Shown here: positions 10,401 to 25,400 of the stretch, piece by piece
Numbering within the stretch: the first letter of the stretch is position 1
How the letters are laid out: each line of letters starts with the position of its first letter
Source of the DNA: Arion vulgaris
Lineage: Eukaryota > Mollusca > Gastropoda > Stylommatophora > Arionidae
Assembly: GCA_020796225.1 (NCBI GenBank)
Contig: CM036765.1
Coordinates: 6,358,805 to 6,422,804, forward strand
Direction of reading: 5' to 3'
DNA length: 64,000 nt
Translations under genes and position numbers: made by a program
Notes under the pieces: generated by a model
Told to the model about the DNA's origin: nothing
What the model saw: only the letters and a program-made list of their open reading frames with translations
The model's database searches: none

Positions 10401-13400
10401 TGATATTATTAACAATCTTTACAATACTCATCGTCATTGTCATCATCTTCACTAGCATTATCGCCATCCTCGTCATCATCGTTATCGTCATCATAATAAT
10501 CATTATCAACATCATCATCATAATTATTATCGGTACTTTGATATTAGTCGACAGCAAATAAACTACAAAGAGAGGTTGTACCTATTTTTAGAAAGTATCA
10601 TCTATTTTTAGATAGGTTTTAACTATAGTCTGTCCATTAATTCGTGAGCACGTTTGAAATTGATTTTCTCGAAAACTACCTGTTGGATCTCAGTGATTTT
10701 TGCATGCAGCCTTAGAATATCCATGACGCTAAAATAAAGCTAACCAGTAGTCCATAGATGCTACGGATTTTGCATATCGGAGAATTCCTTTGATCTTTTA
10801 TGACAATTGCAAATACGGGGCTCAAATTTTAGATTTTACAGTAATCCCTAGAATTTGTCCATGTCAATTCTATTCATAGGTGTATCTCCATATTAACTTG
10901 ATAGGTCAAGTAATTAAGTGTGGTGCCCTTTATGTGCAATCGTGAACTTGGATACAATATGCAACAGTTAGTCCTCCCTTCGGTCACCATTAGACCCCAG
11001 GGTGTCTTAACTTCACCACAAATTGTATGATGGTAGACGCATTTGGATATGGAAATGTATACGTTGCTATTTCTAAGTCTGTAATCAAAATATGATTTGT
11101 ATCATCCCGAATCTGACGATTCCATGAGGTTGATAATTGTTACTGGCTGGACAAATTGTAATCCATCTCGGTGCCAGTACTCGTCTTCCTCTCGGAGCAC
11201 ATGTTCAACACACTTCTTCCAGAACTGCATGTCTATCATTGAGAGGGACTCACGTGTCAGAACTTCAACATCACACATTTTAAACGTCCTGTTCTGTTCG
11301 GCAACTTGCCCTTTTACTTTAGCCCAGACAAGCTCTATCGGATTGAGGTGAGCATGATATGGAGGTAGTCGCAAAGACGTGTGGCCGTATTCCGAAACGA
11401 TTTTGTCAATATGAAACATCTTTGTCTTATTTGTCATCCTCACCAGGTGCAACAACTCGGGTTTCAAATATGTATCATCGAAGCTGACATTTTCCTTAGC
11501 AAGCCAAGTCCTAATTTGATCTTTTGTATTTGATGCAGTTGGTACTTTGTCTTCCGCTGATACTGCGTTGTGATAGGATGCATTATCCATTACCAAGCAT
11601 GATGGTCTGTTTAGAATTGGAAGTAGATCTTTCTCCATCCAGTGCCTGAAAATATGTCCATTCATTTCTGTGTGGTAGTGCCTACCGTCGGTACTTTTGA
11701 TTGGAAAATAAGTCCAGCGTCATGGACAAGACCTTCTTCACTGCTTCCTGCATGTGTTAGTATAATACGCTGGCCTTTTCTGCTTGGTATTTTTCTTTCT
11801 GTTCACCGTCTACTGATTGCCATTCTTTAGCATTGGTGTGGTGAGCATTGACCCAGGATTCGTCCAAATATACAATATCATAGCCTTGCCTCCGCCGCTC
11901 ACGGATCTGCCACAGGTATTTACTACGGGCAGCAATTAAATGTGGCTTTTCACAAATAATATTCCTGCCGCCTATAGTTTTCTGAAGGTGAAGCCGGCGG
12001 CTCTTACAATTTTCCATAGAGTACTTTTAGAAATGTCTATGCTGCAATCTGATTGCAGTTTTAATTTCAGTTTCCTGAGAGTAACAAGTTGATTTGTCGC
12101 AAACATTTTCAAGAGCTCCCGTCTTATGACATCTATGTCAAAGTCGTCAATTGTTCTTTTCCTTCCTTGCTTGACATTAGTGCACTTTGTGTCCTGTTTA
12201 ATTCATCGGAAAAGGATTCTCTATTCAGACCAAGCGCCAGTTGCGTTCGTTTCTCAGGGTTATGAATATCGCAATATAGATGACCTCTCTTAGATTCCCT
12301 ATGGAAGTGTTGATATAGTAAAACTGTAACCTTCTGCATTGTTATAAATGTGCACTTCAGACTCATTATTAATGTGATATCAATGTCAGTTTTGATAAGC
12401 CAAACAAATATGATACAATAGCTTCATACAAATAGCGAGATACACCTATGACTATACAACTGTATCCCAATTATAACGTCATATGCTTTCCGCTTTCAAA
12501 CTCGACTGGGTTAGGTGCACGGGATTTCGTGAAATTGTTGTATACTCACGATATTTCTATGTTACCATAATGTATTTTTAGAAAAACGCGTCTGTGTACC
12601 GTAGATCTGTTACTATTGTGTACAATCCGGTGAGGTTGATTTTAATATAGCCTGAAGAAGAAATATTTCAAACTACATCAAATTTTCTTGGAAAAAATAT
12701 TTCTCTAGCGTCATGGATATTCTAAGGCTGCTTGCAAACAATCACTGAGATCCAACAGGTAGTTTTCGAGAAAATCAATTTCAAACGTGCTCACGAATTA
12801 ATGGACAGACTATAGTCGTAGACAGTCCATTTTGAGAACCAGGGAAGTCAAATTTAGTGACGATACATTCGGTATGTCGATACATTAGTATTCCAAGTTA
12901 TTAGTATTTGAAAATTTGTATTAACTTAATATTAATTTGTTTTTAATTTAATAACATATAAATTTGATTTAATTTGTGCTGGCTTGCTTTTCAACATGAA
13001 ATTCCTAAAAATGCAAATGGGATAAACTGCGTGTGATTTCGACCTTTGGAATCCACCGGCCAATCACCCGTCACTCCCCTGACACACATCCGGGAAATAT
13101 GGGAGGCGGGGTTCCTGTTTGTTTGCGGTCGACTAATATCAAAGTACATCATCATCATAGTAATCATCATCACCATCATATCAACATCACCATCATATCA
13201 ACCTCATCATCATAGTAATCATCATCACCATCATATCAACATCATCATCACCATCACCATCATCATCACCATCATATCAACATCATCATCAACATCACCA
13301 TCGTCATCATCACCATCATTATCCCCATCGTCATTATCACCATTATCGTCATTATCACCCTCATCATCATTATCACCATCATCATCATTATCACCATCGT

Positions 13401-16400
13401 TATTATCACCATCATCATCATTATCTCCATCATCATTATCACCATCGTTATTATCACCATCATGTGCTATGCCAACAGTCGTAAGTTACCATTCTCCTCC
13501 ACAATTCTCTGTGTTATGTTCTAGATATTACTTATTACACTTTTGTTTGCTCAGTACCATATTGTTAGATGTCAAAAATCTGCTCCCTTTGTCGATTTCA
13601 ATCTCTGACTGTCGGTATCTCTGAGTCTCCGTTTACTGGGGTAGTTTACTGAGGCTTGCGTGGATATAATGTTCTGGACATGCGAGTATTCGCGGGAACA
13701 AGAGAGCGAACATGTTTGTATCGAAAGAATCGATTGTTGGGGAATCTAGCCCTTTCGCTGCTACTTACTTTCCGAAGGCTGAGATAAAAATAGCTACTCT
13801 TTGTTTCTAGGTCACAAACGTGAATGTACGCCTATAGCAGTGACAGTAGCAATGTATAACGTGTTAACACGTTTTTAGCCCACAGAGGAGAGATAATAAC
13901 ATACGTGTTAATGCGTCCTTAGAAGTGAATGGGAAAAAGTATATATACGTCCTTAGCAGCTAAAGGGTTAATGTGAATATTGAGAATGTTCTTCGGTCTC
14001 TTGTCAACATACTGTTGGATGACGACACTAACATTTACGTTGAATCAATTTAACAATTTAAATAGTTTGAAATTACACGCTGTACAGCGATTCACTACCG
14101 GGTTTTTTTCGGCTCTAGACGGAATTATTTTTTAGCTTCATAAATATTGCACACATACTTTAGCTAAACTAAAATATTGTTTCTAAATATTATTTAAAGT
14201 TTAACTTATTATATATCAAATTAAAGATAAATGAATGTACTTTCACAAAATATTAATTGTATCCGAAAATATAATGTTGTGTTTACTATGCATAAAAATA
14301 TTAGCATGAATTAAAAAAAAACTAATTGAAATTGTGAGAACAAAAATCCAAATTGCCAAGGGCCTTGATGAACAATATGTTGAATAAATCAGTCTAACTG
14401 CTCTCTTTATATATGTAATCCATTTATGAATACACAAATATTAAGAAAATAGTGAAGGAATATATGATTTATTGATTGTTCACAAACTAGCATCATGACC
14501 ATTCATAAAAATCGCTAGTTTTTTATGGTCACATGGCATCCTAGAATGAATAGTAAACTCTGTTTCATATCTACTTCTAGCGTAAGCCATGATGATGTGT
14601 ATTCGTTATCGTTTATACTTCACTTTTACATAGTTTCTGGTTAATATAAATCTCTAATCGGAACGAAAAGTAATAAAAACGCAAAAATATAGTGAACGTC
14701 TTTTGAGTGACCAGGCGATAAGATATATTGACACTTGAGTGTCGCTTGGTACGGAATCAGTTAACCAGCGAGCCACATGAATCATCAGCACGCATACCCT
14801 TCGAGATCTGTTGAACGAGACTGAGCACCTATGGGTCTGCCCGAAGCTCTGTGACGTCAGTTTAGTAACAAATAACCATGACAACCTTTTATTATACAAC
14901 ATATTTTTTATTTCCCAGAAAACTGCCTTAGATTAGTTAATTCTACTCTATTATTTCTGCATTACAGTTACCATAATATGTAATGTTATAGCCAATTATT
15001 GTTATAATGATAATGCATTTTTGATGTAAACAATTGTTGATCGAATCAGGAATGGTGAGACGCAACTGGGTGGAGGTACTGGTACAGACAATGATCAGAG
15101 AAATCACCATCGGGCACGCAGGAGTTAGTGGTAATGAACGAGCTGATAGATTGGCTGGCTTTGCTATCATAAGGAGCTGTCATGGATCGAAATGACATTC
15201 TTCACGCAATGAGAGAGTCTTTCCGAACAGAGAAGTTTCAGGGTTGTGAATCCCACTCGCTGACCAGATTGAGAAAGATGGGTGTCAATATTGGTGCAGC
15301 CCGAAACGAACGACATACTAAATATGCAAAGAGATTGATTAATCAACATCGAACTGGAGTGTTGTGTCGCTGGACGCTGCTGGATTTGCTGAGGCGGGGA
15401 TCGGAACACCTATGGACATGTCCAGAGTACTATGATGATAGTCCTCAAATAATAACTGATAACTGATATAGACATAAAAGTCATAAATATGATAACAAAT
15501 AATAATAACGAATTCATGAGAGATGATGAAATCAGATAAATGTCTGGTCAACCACACAACTGTTAGAAGATAGATATCTATTGGGCATACATTGAGAAGA
15601 AATAATCACAGAATACCAGAGCAGACATTGAAATGGGAAGCAAAGGATTCAAGAATGAGAGAACTCTCTAGGAAAATCCTGGAACGAATTGTCAGAGGAA
15701 AGATATTTCGGACTCAATTTCATGGTAAGCTCTAGAAAGAAAATTAGATAACTTTGAGAATAAATGTCTTAGAAGAATACTGAACCTCAAATGGTCAGAT
15801 TTCAGACCCAATACACAAATAAGACAAGAGACCAAGCAAGAAAATGTATCAAATTTTATAAGAAAGCGCGCTGGAACTACATCGGCCACACACTTAGAAT
15901 GGATGAGAGAAGACTCCTTACCAATCCCTCATATGGACACCAGAGGGAAAAAGAAAACGAGGAAGACCAAGAGAGACTCTGCGTAGAACCATCACCAGAG
16001 AAGGCTCAACGATGGGCCTAGTAAACAATAAAGACTTAAAACAAATAGCAACGAACCGCGAGACATGGAGAGCTATGACCTCTGCCCTATGCGCCACCCA
16101 CAGGCCCAAGAGGAAAGACTAACTAACTAATTTCATGGTTGAGACTGGGCACGTGCTCAGAACAGAGCGGTATGAAGAAATTGCTTGGAGCCGCTATGTA
16201 ACGCATAACGGTCACCACCATCAAATAGTTTGTCCTGAGCCAAACTTTGCCACCCTAACAGTCCTTTGAAATTTCTCTCTCTCATAGACCAGATGTCGTG
16301 TGTCTGCATCCGAAATTTCTCTCTCTCTCATAGACCAGATGTCGTGTATCTGCATCCGAAATTTCTCTCTCTCTCATAGACCAGATGTCGTGTATCTGCA

Positions 16401-19400
16401 TCCGAAATTTCTCTCTCTCTCATAGACCAATGTCGTGTTTCTGCATCCGAAATTTCTCTCTCTCTCATAGACAAGATGTCGTGTCTGCATCCGAAATTTC
16501 TCTCTCTCATAGACCAGATGTCGTGTATCTGCATCCGAAATTTCTCTCTCTCTCATAGACCAGATGTCGTATCTGCATCGAAATTTCTCTCTCTCATAGA
16601 CCAATGTCGTGTCTGCATCCGAAATTTATCTTCTCTCATAGACCAGATTCGTGTTTCTGCATCCAAATTTTTCTCTCTCTCATAGACCAGATGTCGTGTT
16701 TCTGCATCCGAAATTTCTCTCTCTCTCATAGACCAATGTCGTGTATCTGCATCCGAAATTTCTCTCTCTCTCATAGACCAGATGTCGTGTTTCTGCAGCC
16801 AAATTTTCTCTCTCTCATAGACCAGATGTCGTGTATCTGCATCCGAAATTTCTCTCTCTCTCATAGATCCCGATGTCGTGTATCTGCATCCGAAATTTAT
16901 CTCTCTCTCATAGACCAGATGTCGTGTATCTGCATCCGAAATTTCTCTCTCTCTCTCACATAGATCAGATGTCGTGTATCTGCATCCGAAATTTCTCTCT
17001 CTCTCATAGACCAGATGTCGTGTATCTGCATCCGAAATTCTCTCTCTTCTCTCATAGACCAGATGTCGTGTATCTGCATCCGAAATTTCTCTCTCTCTCA
17101 TAGACCAGATGTCGTGTATCTGCATCCGAAATTTCTCTCTCTTCTAGACCAGATGTCGTGTATCTGCATCCGAAATTCTCCTCTCTCATAGACCAGATGT
17201 CGTATCTGCAGCCGAAATTTCTCTCTCTCTCATAGACCAGATGTCGTGTTCTGCAGCCGAAATTTCTTCTCTCTCATAGACCAGATGTCGTGTATCTGTA
17301 TCCGAAATTTCTCTCTCTCATAGACCAGATGTCGTATCTGCATCGAAATCTCTCTCTCTCATAGACCAGATGTCGTGTATCTGCATCCGAAATGATCAAC
17401 CCTTCAGATACATCCCGATCCATCTTCTCGCTGTCCTTCTCTTCTCCTTTTTGCCGTTATGCCCCCGTCCAAGATGGTCTTAACAACCCTTAGCGTCTCG
17501 TTATATGTCCAAAATACCTCCATTTTCTCAGTCTTATTTGTATCATCAGTCAGTTTTCTTTGATTTCGATTTTAACGTATAACAGTACGAAAGAAATATA
17601 TATATATAATAAATAGTATACATGTATACAGTGTTGACCGTATGAACTAAAATACAATTAGCATAGATGATTGATATTAAAAAATAACTACATGTGAAAT
17701 GTGATGCCTGCGACAAGTTATCAACAACACCAGAGAAGACAGAGTTACCAACATCAGCATAAGAAGAAAGTTGGGACAGAACCTTGCTTGAATTACATTG
17801 AAAAACAAAGTCACCAACATCAGCATGAGAAAGAAAGTTGGCACAGAACTTTGCTTGAATTAAATTGAGAAACAAAGAATGAAGTGGTTTGGCCATTTAA
17901 TAAGAATACATTGAAACCACACTATACACTATACAGAGTCTTCTACAAAAGAACATCAGGAAAGAAGGCAAGAGAAAGACCATGAAAATGATGGTTAGAT
18001 GGCATAGCATAATCCTGTCGAGCAAAAATAACACTCACCAAAGCCACCAGAACAATGCAAGACAAAAACAGAAAACCACGTCACTGGAAAACAACCCGAT
18101 AGCAGTGTGACGACAAAAGAAGAAGAATGTTGATATTGAGAACGGATAAAAACACATTCACATTTCAGTTTCATTGATCAGGCTGGAACTGCAATGCCTA
18201 TGTGGATTTCAGTCGGCATTTTGGGATTTGTTGGTACAGTGTACACAGCCATGGGTGGCATCAAGAGTGTGGTCTGGACGGATGCTATACAAAGTATTGT
18301 CATGCTTGGAGGAATTCTAATAATTATCATAAAAGGTATGTTGCATTTCTCGTTCTTGAATTGAATCATAGAGTCGCAGTAGTGTAATTGTTAGTGAACT
18401 CACTTCTTAGGATAATGGTCTGGGTTCAATTCCACAATGGGCGTAGAAAGGTTTCCTACCGAAACGGCTCTCAGGTCGATCCAGCTTCAAATGGGTACCA
18501 TGAAAGCACTGGGAAGTAAAGCCGGCGTAATATTGACAATCGTGTGCCGACGGTAAATAAAAAATACCAGGCATAACACCGCTTTACCCAATAAACCTCG
18601 AGGTATGAAAAATGCTTTTTTCTATTTTTGACACTTATGTGAAAACTAGGTAAACATTCATGCTCCCGGAAGAACATAGGGTTGCAACTGTTGTATCTGA
18701 CTGAAGTTATTTTTGATCATTTTTGTCAGCTCTGTCAACGAGATTCAGATCCCTCGAACCTACTTCTCCATAGTTTTTGCCATGTATTTTTTCGAACGTT
18801 TCCCTCTTCTCATCCCCTGTGGGTTTTAATCAGATGTTTATCAAACACTTGTTTTAAGAATCCACTTTAAAATGTGAAAACGTATAACAATAAGGATGTC
18901 GGGTAGTCTTTACAGACCACAGAGGAAGAAGTGTCTGTGACTTCTTGTTCTAGGTATGCATGAGGTAAGAGAGTCAATTCCTTTCTTCATGAGAAATTTT
19001 GTGCCTAATTCGAGAAAGAACATAAAAGAAAATTGTCTGTTGATACAAATAAGAATCAGACAATTGAAATGTGTGGGATATCTAAATAATCACTAAGGGC
19101 TGGAGAAGACCATCATGGAAGGAGGCATACAGGCAAAGTGGAGAAGAGGAAGACCACAAAGAAGATGGATTCAGGATGTAACTAATGGTTTTAACATAAC
19201 GGCTGCAGAGGCGGACATCTGGCTATAAGAGAGAGAAATTTTGAAGGACTGTTGGGGTGGCATAGTTCTGCTCAGGAGAAGCTATTTGATTATGATACTC
19301 ACTTAATTTATTTCTTTATCTTAAAGGCTAGCCTGAAGCTAACATCTAGAACTATTCTTCTCACAGGAAACTCTATTGTTGGCGGAGGAAGCGCTGTTTG

Positions 19401-22400
19401 GGAGATTTCAATGGCTGGAGAACGAATCAGTTTGAAAGACAGTTTCAGCCCAGATCCAAGAAGTAGAAACACATGGTGGAGTGAGATCATTGGTGGAGGT
19501 GTTGTTTGGTACTTGCCTTTCCTGTTTAAAGTGTTATATCATCATCATCATTAGAACCTTCACCTTATCATCACCATCATCATCACCATCATCATTCTCA
19601 TGTGCAATGAAGCTAACAATTCATAGACTTTTTTAATGGATGTAAATCATAGATTGTAAAGAGTACTCAAGAATAAAATATGTAAATAAGGGCACATGGT
19701 TTACCGCATATTGTTCAGTACTCCTCCATAGAAATGGCACGCCAACTGCCAATATCTATTCACAAATGACGACTACGTAGCTCCGGCAACAATCCTAGGA
19801 TCTCCCAAAAAAATGTATTAGAGAACAGAACGGCGCGGTTCGGATCTGAAAACACGACCTTCGGAAAGAAAGACAATGAAAAAAACACTTACCCAAAGAT
19901 ACCTCCCCTCCATAAATGATGGAGTTCATTTAACATGTTATGTGTTGTTTTCAAATCCACGTGTTGTTTATGATTGACACAAATGTTATATTTACACAAA
20001 AATTACTGTATACCACTTGTTCTACATAATAGGTTTGGACTGATGTGCAGTCAATCCTCATTACAGCGCATCTCCGCTATGAAATCCATGAAGGATGCTA
20101 AGAACGCTTTCTACATTAATGGTGTCATCAATGCCCTTCTTGGTTTTCTAATAGCTGGACTAGGTCTGGTAGTTTATGCATACTTTGTCCATGTTCATTG
20201 TGATCCATTTCAGGTAACCATTTTGAGCTTTCTCTTTTAATGATATATATTGTTTTAACATTTGTTATGGTTCTCTCTCTCTTTTTCTCTCTCTCGCGCG
20301 CGATCACCACCCAGACCGATGAACCAGATTTCCCAATAAATTCTATTCATGTGGAAATCTGTTTCATGCAGCCTTATCATTTGTATGTTTTACATCACAT
20401 CTTCAGGACGTCTGGTGCTTATCCTTCGTCGATGTGTCCGGTTTCAGCCAGCGTTAACTCGGTTCGCTCTCCGTTCTGTAGCCATCTAGTGTTTTTTCCG
20501 GTGTGGGGTAGCTAGCCCCACGCCCAACCTCCTGAGTCGCCTCTTACGACATGCGTGGCAGGTAACAGTTGTTCTATTCTTTACACCCTAATATGGGCCT
20601 CGGTAATCACTCGGGCGATTTCGGTTCTAGAACACTGAATTGAAAAATAAACATCTGCAGGTTAAAAATTTGATACGGCTGCAAAGTTGCTGCCTATGTA
20701 GAATACACTTTTTTACATTGCTGAAAATAAAATTTGGAAAAAAGATTTGTGTACCTTACTAGCAGCAACAAGGGAACTACGTTTTATCGTCCGTCACCTA
20801 AAGCCGAAAGGACTTGGAACTCGATCTCACCTACACTGAGATCATTGATCTCTGTAAAAAAAAATCCCGATGACTCAAAGAGGGAGCGAACCGCTTACCT
20901 TTGGCACGAGATGCGAGCACCTAACATCTACGCTACAGAGACTTCCAATTTGGTGTGGCTATAATATTGTAGATTTGTCTTTTCTCTAATCCTGGTTTGC
21001 CTCACAGAGTCAGGATAAGAAGAGATTTCTTGAACGGGCTTTTGTATGCGCTTCATAAATAGTGTAAAAGACGAGGAAGATTAAATTAGAAAGCCACAAG
21101 TACCAACACAAGACGACTATTATAATATGAGCAGATTAGAACAAGTTGTCATTCTGCGCCTTAGAACGGGACACAATCGATTCCGCAGCCACATGTATAC
21201 ACAATTCAAGATTGACAATTCAGTCTTGTGTATATGTGGACAGGCACATCAGACTGCAGAGCACATACTTTAAGTCTGTCCCGAATATGAAATACTGAGG
21301 CAAACTCATTTACTTAACGAAACAACACTGGACATAAAACTACACAGACTTCTGTGTGAGCTACAAAAGACAGTGAAGTTTATACAAGAGACAATGTTGA
21401 ATATATAGATAATATTTCAAGCGAAGGAAAGAAAGAATAAATAGTGTTTTCACTGCCTCTGTTAATCCCGAGGTCCACGTTTTGTGTGAACTGCCTTTCA
21501 TTGTAAATACTTTAAATAACACGATGACACATGTTATAGTCTGTCCATTAATTCGTGAGCACGTTTGAAATTGATTTTCTCTAAAACTACCTGTTGGATC
21601 TCAGTGATTTTTTGCATGCCGCCTTAGAATATCCATGACGCTAAAATAAAGCTAACCAGTAGTCCGTAGATGCTACGGATTTTGCACATCGGCAAATTCC
21701 TTTGATCTTTTATGACAATTGCAAATACGGGGCTCAAATTTTAGATTTTACAGTATCCCTAGAATTTGTCCATGTCAATTCTATTCATAGGTGTATCTCC
21801 ATATTAACTTGATAGGTCAAGTAATTAAGTGTGTTGCCCTTTATGTGCAATCGTGAACTTGGATACAATATGCAACAGTTAGTCCTCCCTTCGGTCACCA
21901 TTAGACCCAGGGTGTCTTAACTTCACCACAAATTGTATGATGGTAGACGCATTTGGATATGGAAATGTATACGTTGCTATTTCTCAGTCTGTAATCAAAA
22001 TATGATTTGTATCATCCCGAATCTGACGATTCCATGAGGTTGATAATTGTTACTGGCTGGACAAATTGTAATCCATCTCGGTGCCAGTACTTGTCTTCCT
22101 CTCGGAGCACATGTTCAACACACTTCTTCCAGAACTGCATGTCTATCATTGAGAAGGACTCACGTGTCAGAACTTCAACATCACACATTTTAAACGTCCT
22201 GTTCTGTTCGGCAACTTGCCCTTTTACTTTAGCCCAGACAAGCTCTATCGGATTGAGGTGAGCATGATATGGAGGTAGTCGCAAAGACGTGTGGCCGTAT
22301 TCCGCAATGATTTTGTCAATATGAAACACCTTTGTCTTATTTGTCATCCTCACCAGGTGCAACAACTCGGGTTTCAAATATGTATCATCGAAGCTGACAT

Positions 22401-25400
22401 TTTCCTTAGCAAGCCAAGTCCTAATTTGATCTTTTGTATTTGATGCAGTTAGTACTTTGTCTTCCGCTGATACTGCGTTGTGATAGGATGCATTATCCAT
22501 TACCAAGCATGATGGTCTGTTTAGAATTGGAAGTAGATCTTTCTCCATCCAGTGCCTGAAAATATGTCCATTCATTTCTGTGTGGTAGTCCCTACCGTCG
22601 GTACTTTTGATTGGAAAATAAGTCCAGCGTCATGGACAAGACCTTCTTCACTACTTCCTGCATGTGTTAGTATAATACGCTGGCCTTTGATGCTTGGTAT
22701 TTTTCTTTTCTGTTCACCGTCTACTGATTGCCATTCTTTAGCATTGGTGTGGTGAGCATTGACCCAGGATTCGTCCAAATATACAATATCATAGCATTGC
22801 CTCCGCCGCTCACGGATCTGCCTCAGGTATTTACTTCGGCAGCAATTAAATGTGGCTTTTCACAAATAATATTCCTGCCGCCTATAGTTTTTCAGAAGGT
22901 GAAACCGGCGGCTCTTACAATTTTTCATAGAGTACTTTTAGAAATGTCTATGCTGCAATCTGATTGCAGTTTTAATTTCAGTTTCCTGAGAGTAACAAGT
23001 TGATTTGTCGCAAACATTTTCAAGAGCTCCCGTCTTATGACATCTATGTCAAAGTCGTCAATTGTTCTTTCCTTCCTTGCTTGACATTAGTGCACTTTGT
23101 GTCCTGTTTAATCCATCGGGAAAAGGATTCTCTATTCAGACCAAGCGCCAGTTGCGCTCGTTTCTCAGGGTTATGAATATCGCAATATAGATGACCTCTC
23201 TTAGATTCCCTACGGAAGTGTTGGTATAGTAAAACTGTAACCTTCTGCATTGTTATAAATGTGCACTTCAGACTCATTATGAATGTGATATCAATGTCAG
23301 TTTTGATAAGCCAACAAATATGATACAATAGCTTCATACAAATAGCAAGATACGCCTATAACTATACAATGGTATCCCAATTATAACGTCATATGCTTTC
23401 CGCTTTCAAAGTCGACTGGGTTAGGTGCACGGGATTTCGTGAAATTGTTGTATACTCACGATATTTCTATGTTACCATAATGTATTTTTAGAACAACGCG
23501 TCTGTGTACCGTAAATCTGTTACTATTGTGTACAATCCGGTGAGGTTGATTTTAATATAACCTGAAGAAGAAATATTTCAAACTACATCAAATTTTCTTG
23601 GAAAAAATATTTCTCTAGCGTCATGGATATTCTAAGGCTGCTTGCAAAAATCACTGAGATCCAACAGGTAGTTTTCGAGAAAATCAATTTCAAACGTGCT
23701 CACGAATTAATGGACAGACTATAACAGAATATTTCTAATTTCAACAGGCTGGACTCATTAGTAACGCAAATCAACTTCCACCATATTTTGTGTTGCATGC
23801 TATGAAGGATTGGCCTGGCATAGGCGGCGTCTATGTGGCAATGTTATTCAGTGCTTCTCTTAGCACAGTCTCATCTGGTAAGTTCTTGAACATAATTTGA
23901 TTTTTGTGCTGGATAAAGTTTACTGTTTTTGGATATGTGCACTGAAAAAAAATTAATATGTTAAAATAAGTGCACTGAAAATTGTTAATGTTTTTAGATA
24001 ATTGCACTGAAAATTGCTAATGTTTTTAGATAAGTGCACTGAAAATTGCTAATGTTTTTAGATAAGTGCACTGACATATTTAATGTTTTTAGATATGTGC
24101 ACTGAAAATTGTTAATTTTTTTTAGATATGTGCACTAAATAATGTAATGTTTTTTAGATAAGTGCAGTGAAAAATTTACCAAATTTAATGTTTTTAGATA
24201 TGTGCACTGACCAAATTTAATGTTTTTAGATATGTGCACTGACAAAATTTAATGTTTTTAGATATGTGCACTGACCAAATTTAATGTTTTTAGATATGTG
24301 CACTGACAAAATTTAATGTTTTTAGATATGTGCACTGACAAAATTTAATATTTTTAGATATGTGCACTGACAAAATTTAATGTTTTTAGATATGTGCACT
24401 GACAAAATTTAATGTTTTTAGATATGTGCACTGACAAAATTTAATGTTTTTAGATATGTGCACTGACAAAATTTAATGTTTTTAGATATGTGCAGTGAAA
24501 ATGTTTAATTGATCTCAGTTACATATTAAAATATTGCAACATTGATCTCAACAATGTTTGTACAGATAATAAATGATGTTTCTTTCTAAAATTATGTTGC
24601 TGATTGATTGAATGATTGATAGGTAGGACCATCATCATTGCACTTCGGTGAGTGTAGTCACGTGTGCCTATGATCTCTTTCTTACACAGGATTATCTTCG
24701 AGGCATTGTACGAACGTAGCACCGGCGAGGGTCCCCGATGTAATTGAGAAGATGATGAAAATATTTGGTAAGAATTGTATTTTGTAATCTTTCTAAAGAA
24801 TTTTGTCCAGACAGCGGCTTTCCAGCCTGTACTTTCTAATTTCAATTGCCAATGGTTATTTTACGTGCTCAGCCTCAACACGGGACCTACGTTTTATCGT
24901 CTGTCTCCGATAGGATCAAGAAATTAATCTCATCTACACTAAGATCTACGAACGAGCGAACCAAATACCCCTGAAACGAGAGGCGGGCACCTCACCTCTA
25001 AGCCACACGGAATCCCAAAATTGTTACACTTTAGTCTTTCTACCATATACAACACCAGAAAATGTGGAACATCATGAAAGACATGCACTTTCCAACACAC
25101 ATAATACAACTCATAGAATCTCTATACCACGAACAACAGGCAACCATTAAAATAGGTAAAATAGCTGAATGGTTCGAGATCCAAAAGGGGGCACGACAGG
25201 GATGTATTTTTTCACCATATTTATTCAACATATATGCAGAGAACATCATGAGGAATGTAAAGACGATGCCAACTATGTGAATTACGACCCTCTCACTATA
25301 GACAGCAAATTCATACCAGAGCTTAGATACGCAGACGATACAGTATTATTATCCACCAGCAAAAAGGTTTGGAAAACCTAATCATGACGACCAAGAAACA

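Noticed and set aside
11097..11351. Plus-strand ORFs inside the DDE transposons (also 22007-22261)
   Set aside because: Antisense to the transposase, no family match.
13046..13624. 192-residue SPSSLSPS-rich ORF
   Set aside because: Translation of the CAT/ATC simple repeat.
16328..17125. Repetitive SMREREISDADTRHLVYE-type protein
   Set aside because: It is the 46 bp LINE-derived minisatellite read on the minus strand. Indels shift the frame from copy to copy.
16275..17390. Regular repeats with spacing that could suggest a CRISPR array
   Set aside because: Repeats are contiguous with no unique spacers, and the DNA is clearly eukaryotic. The same holds for 23930-24500 and 32345-34070.
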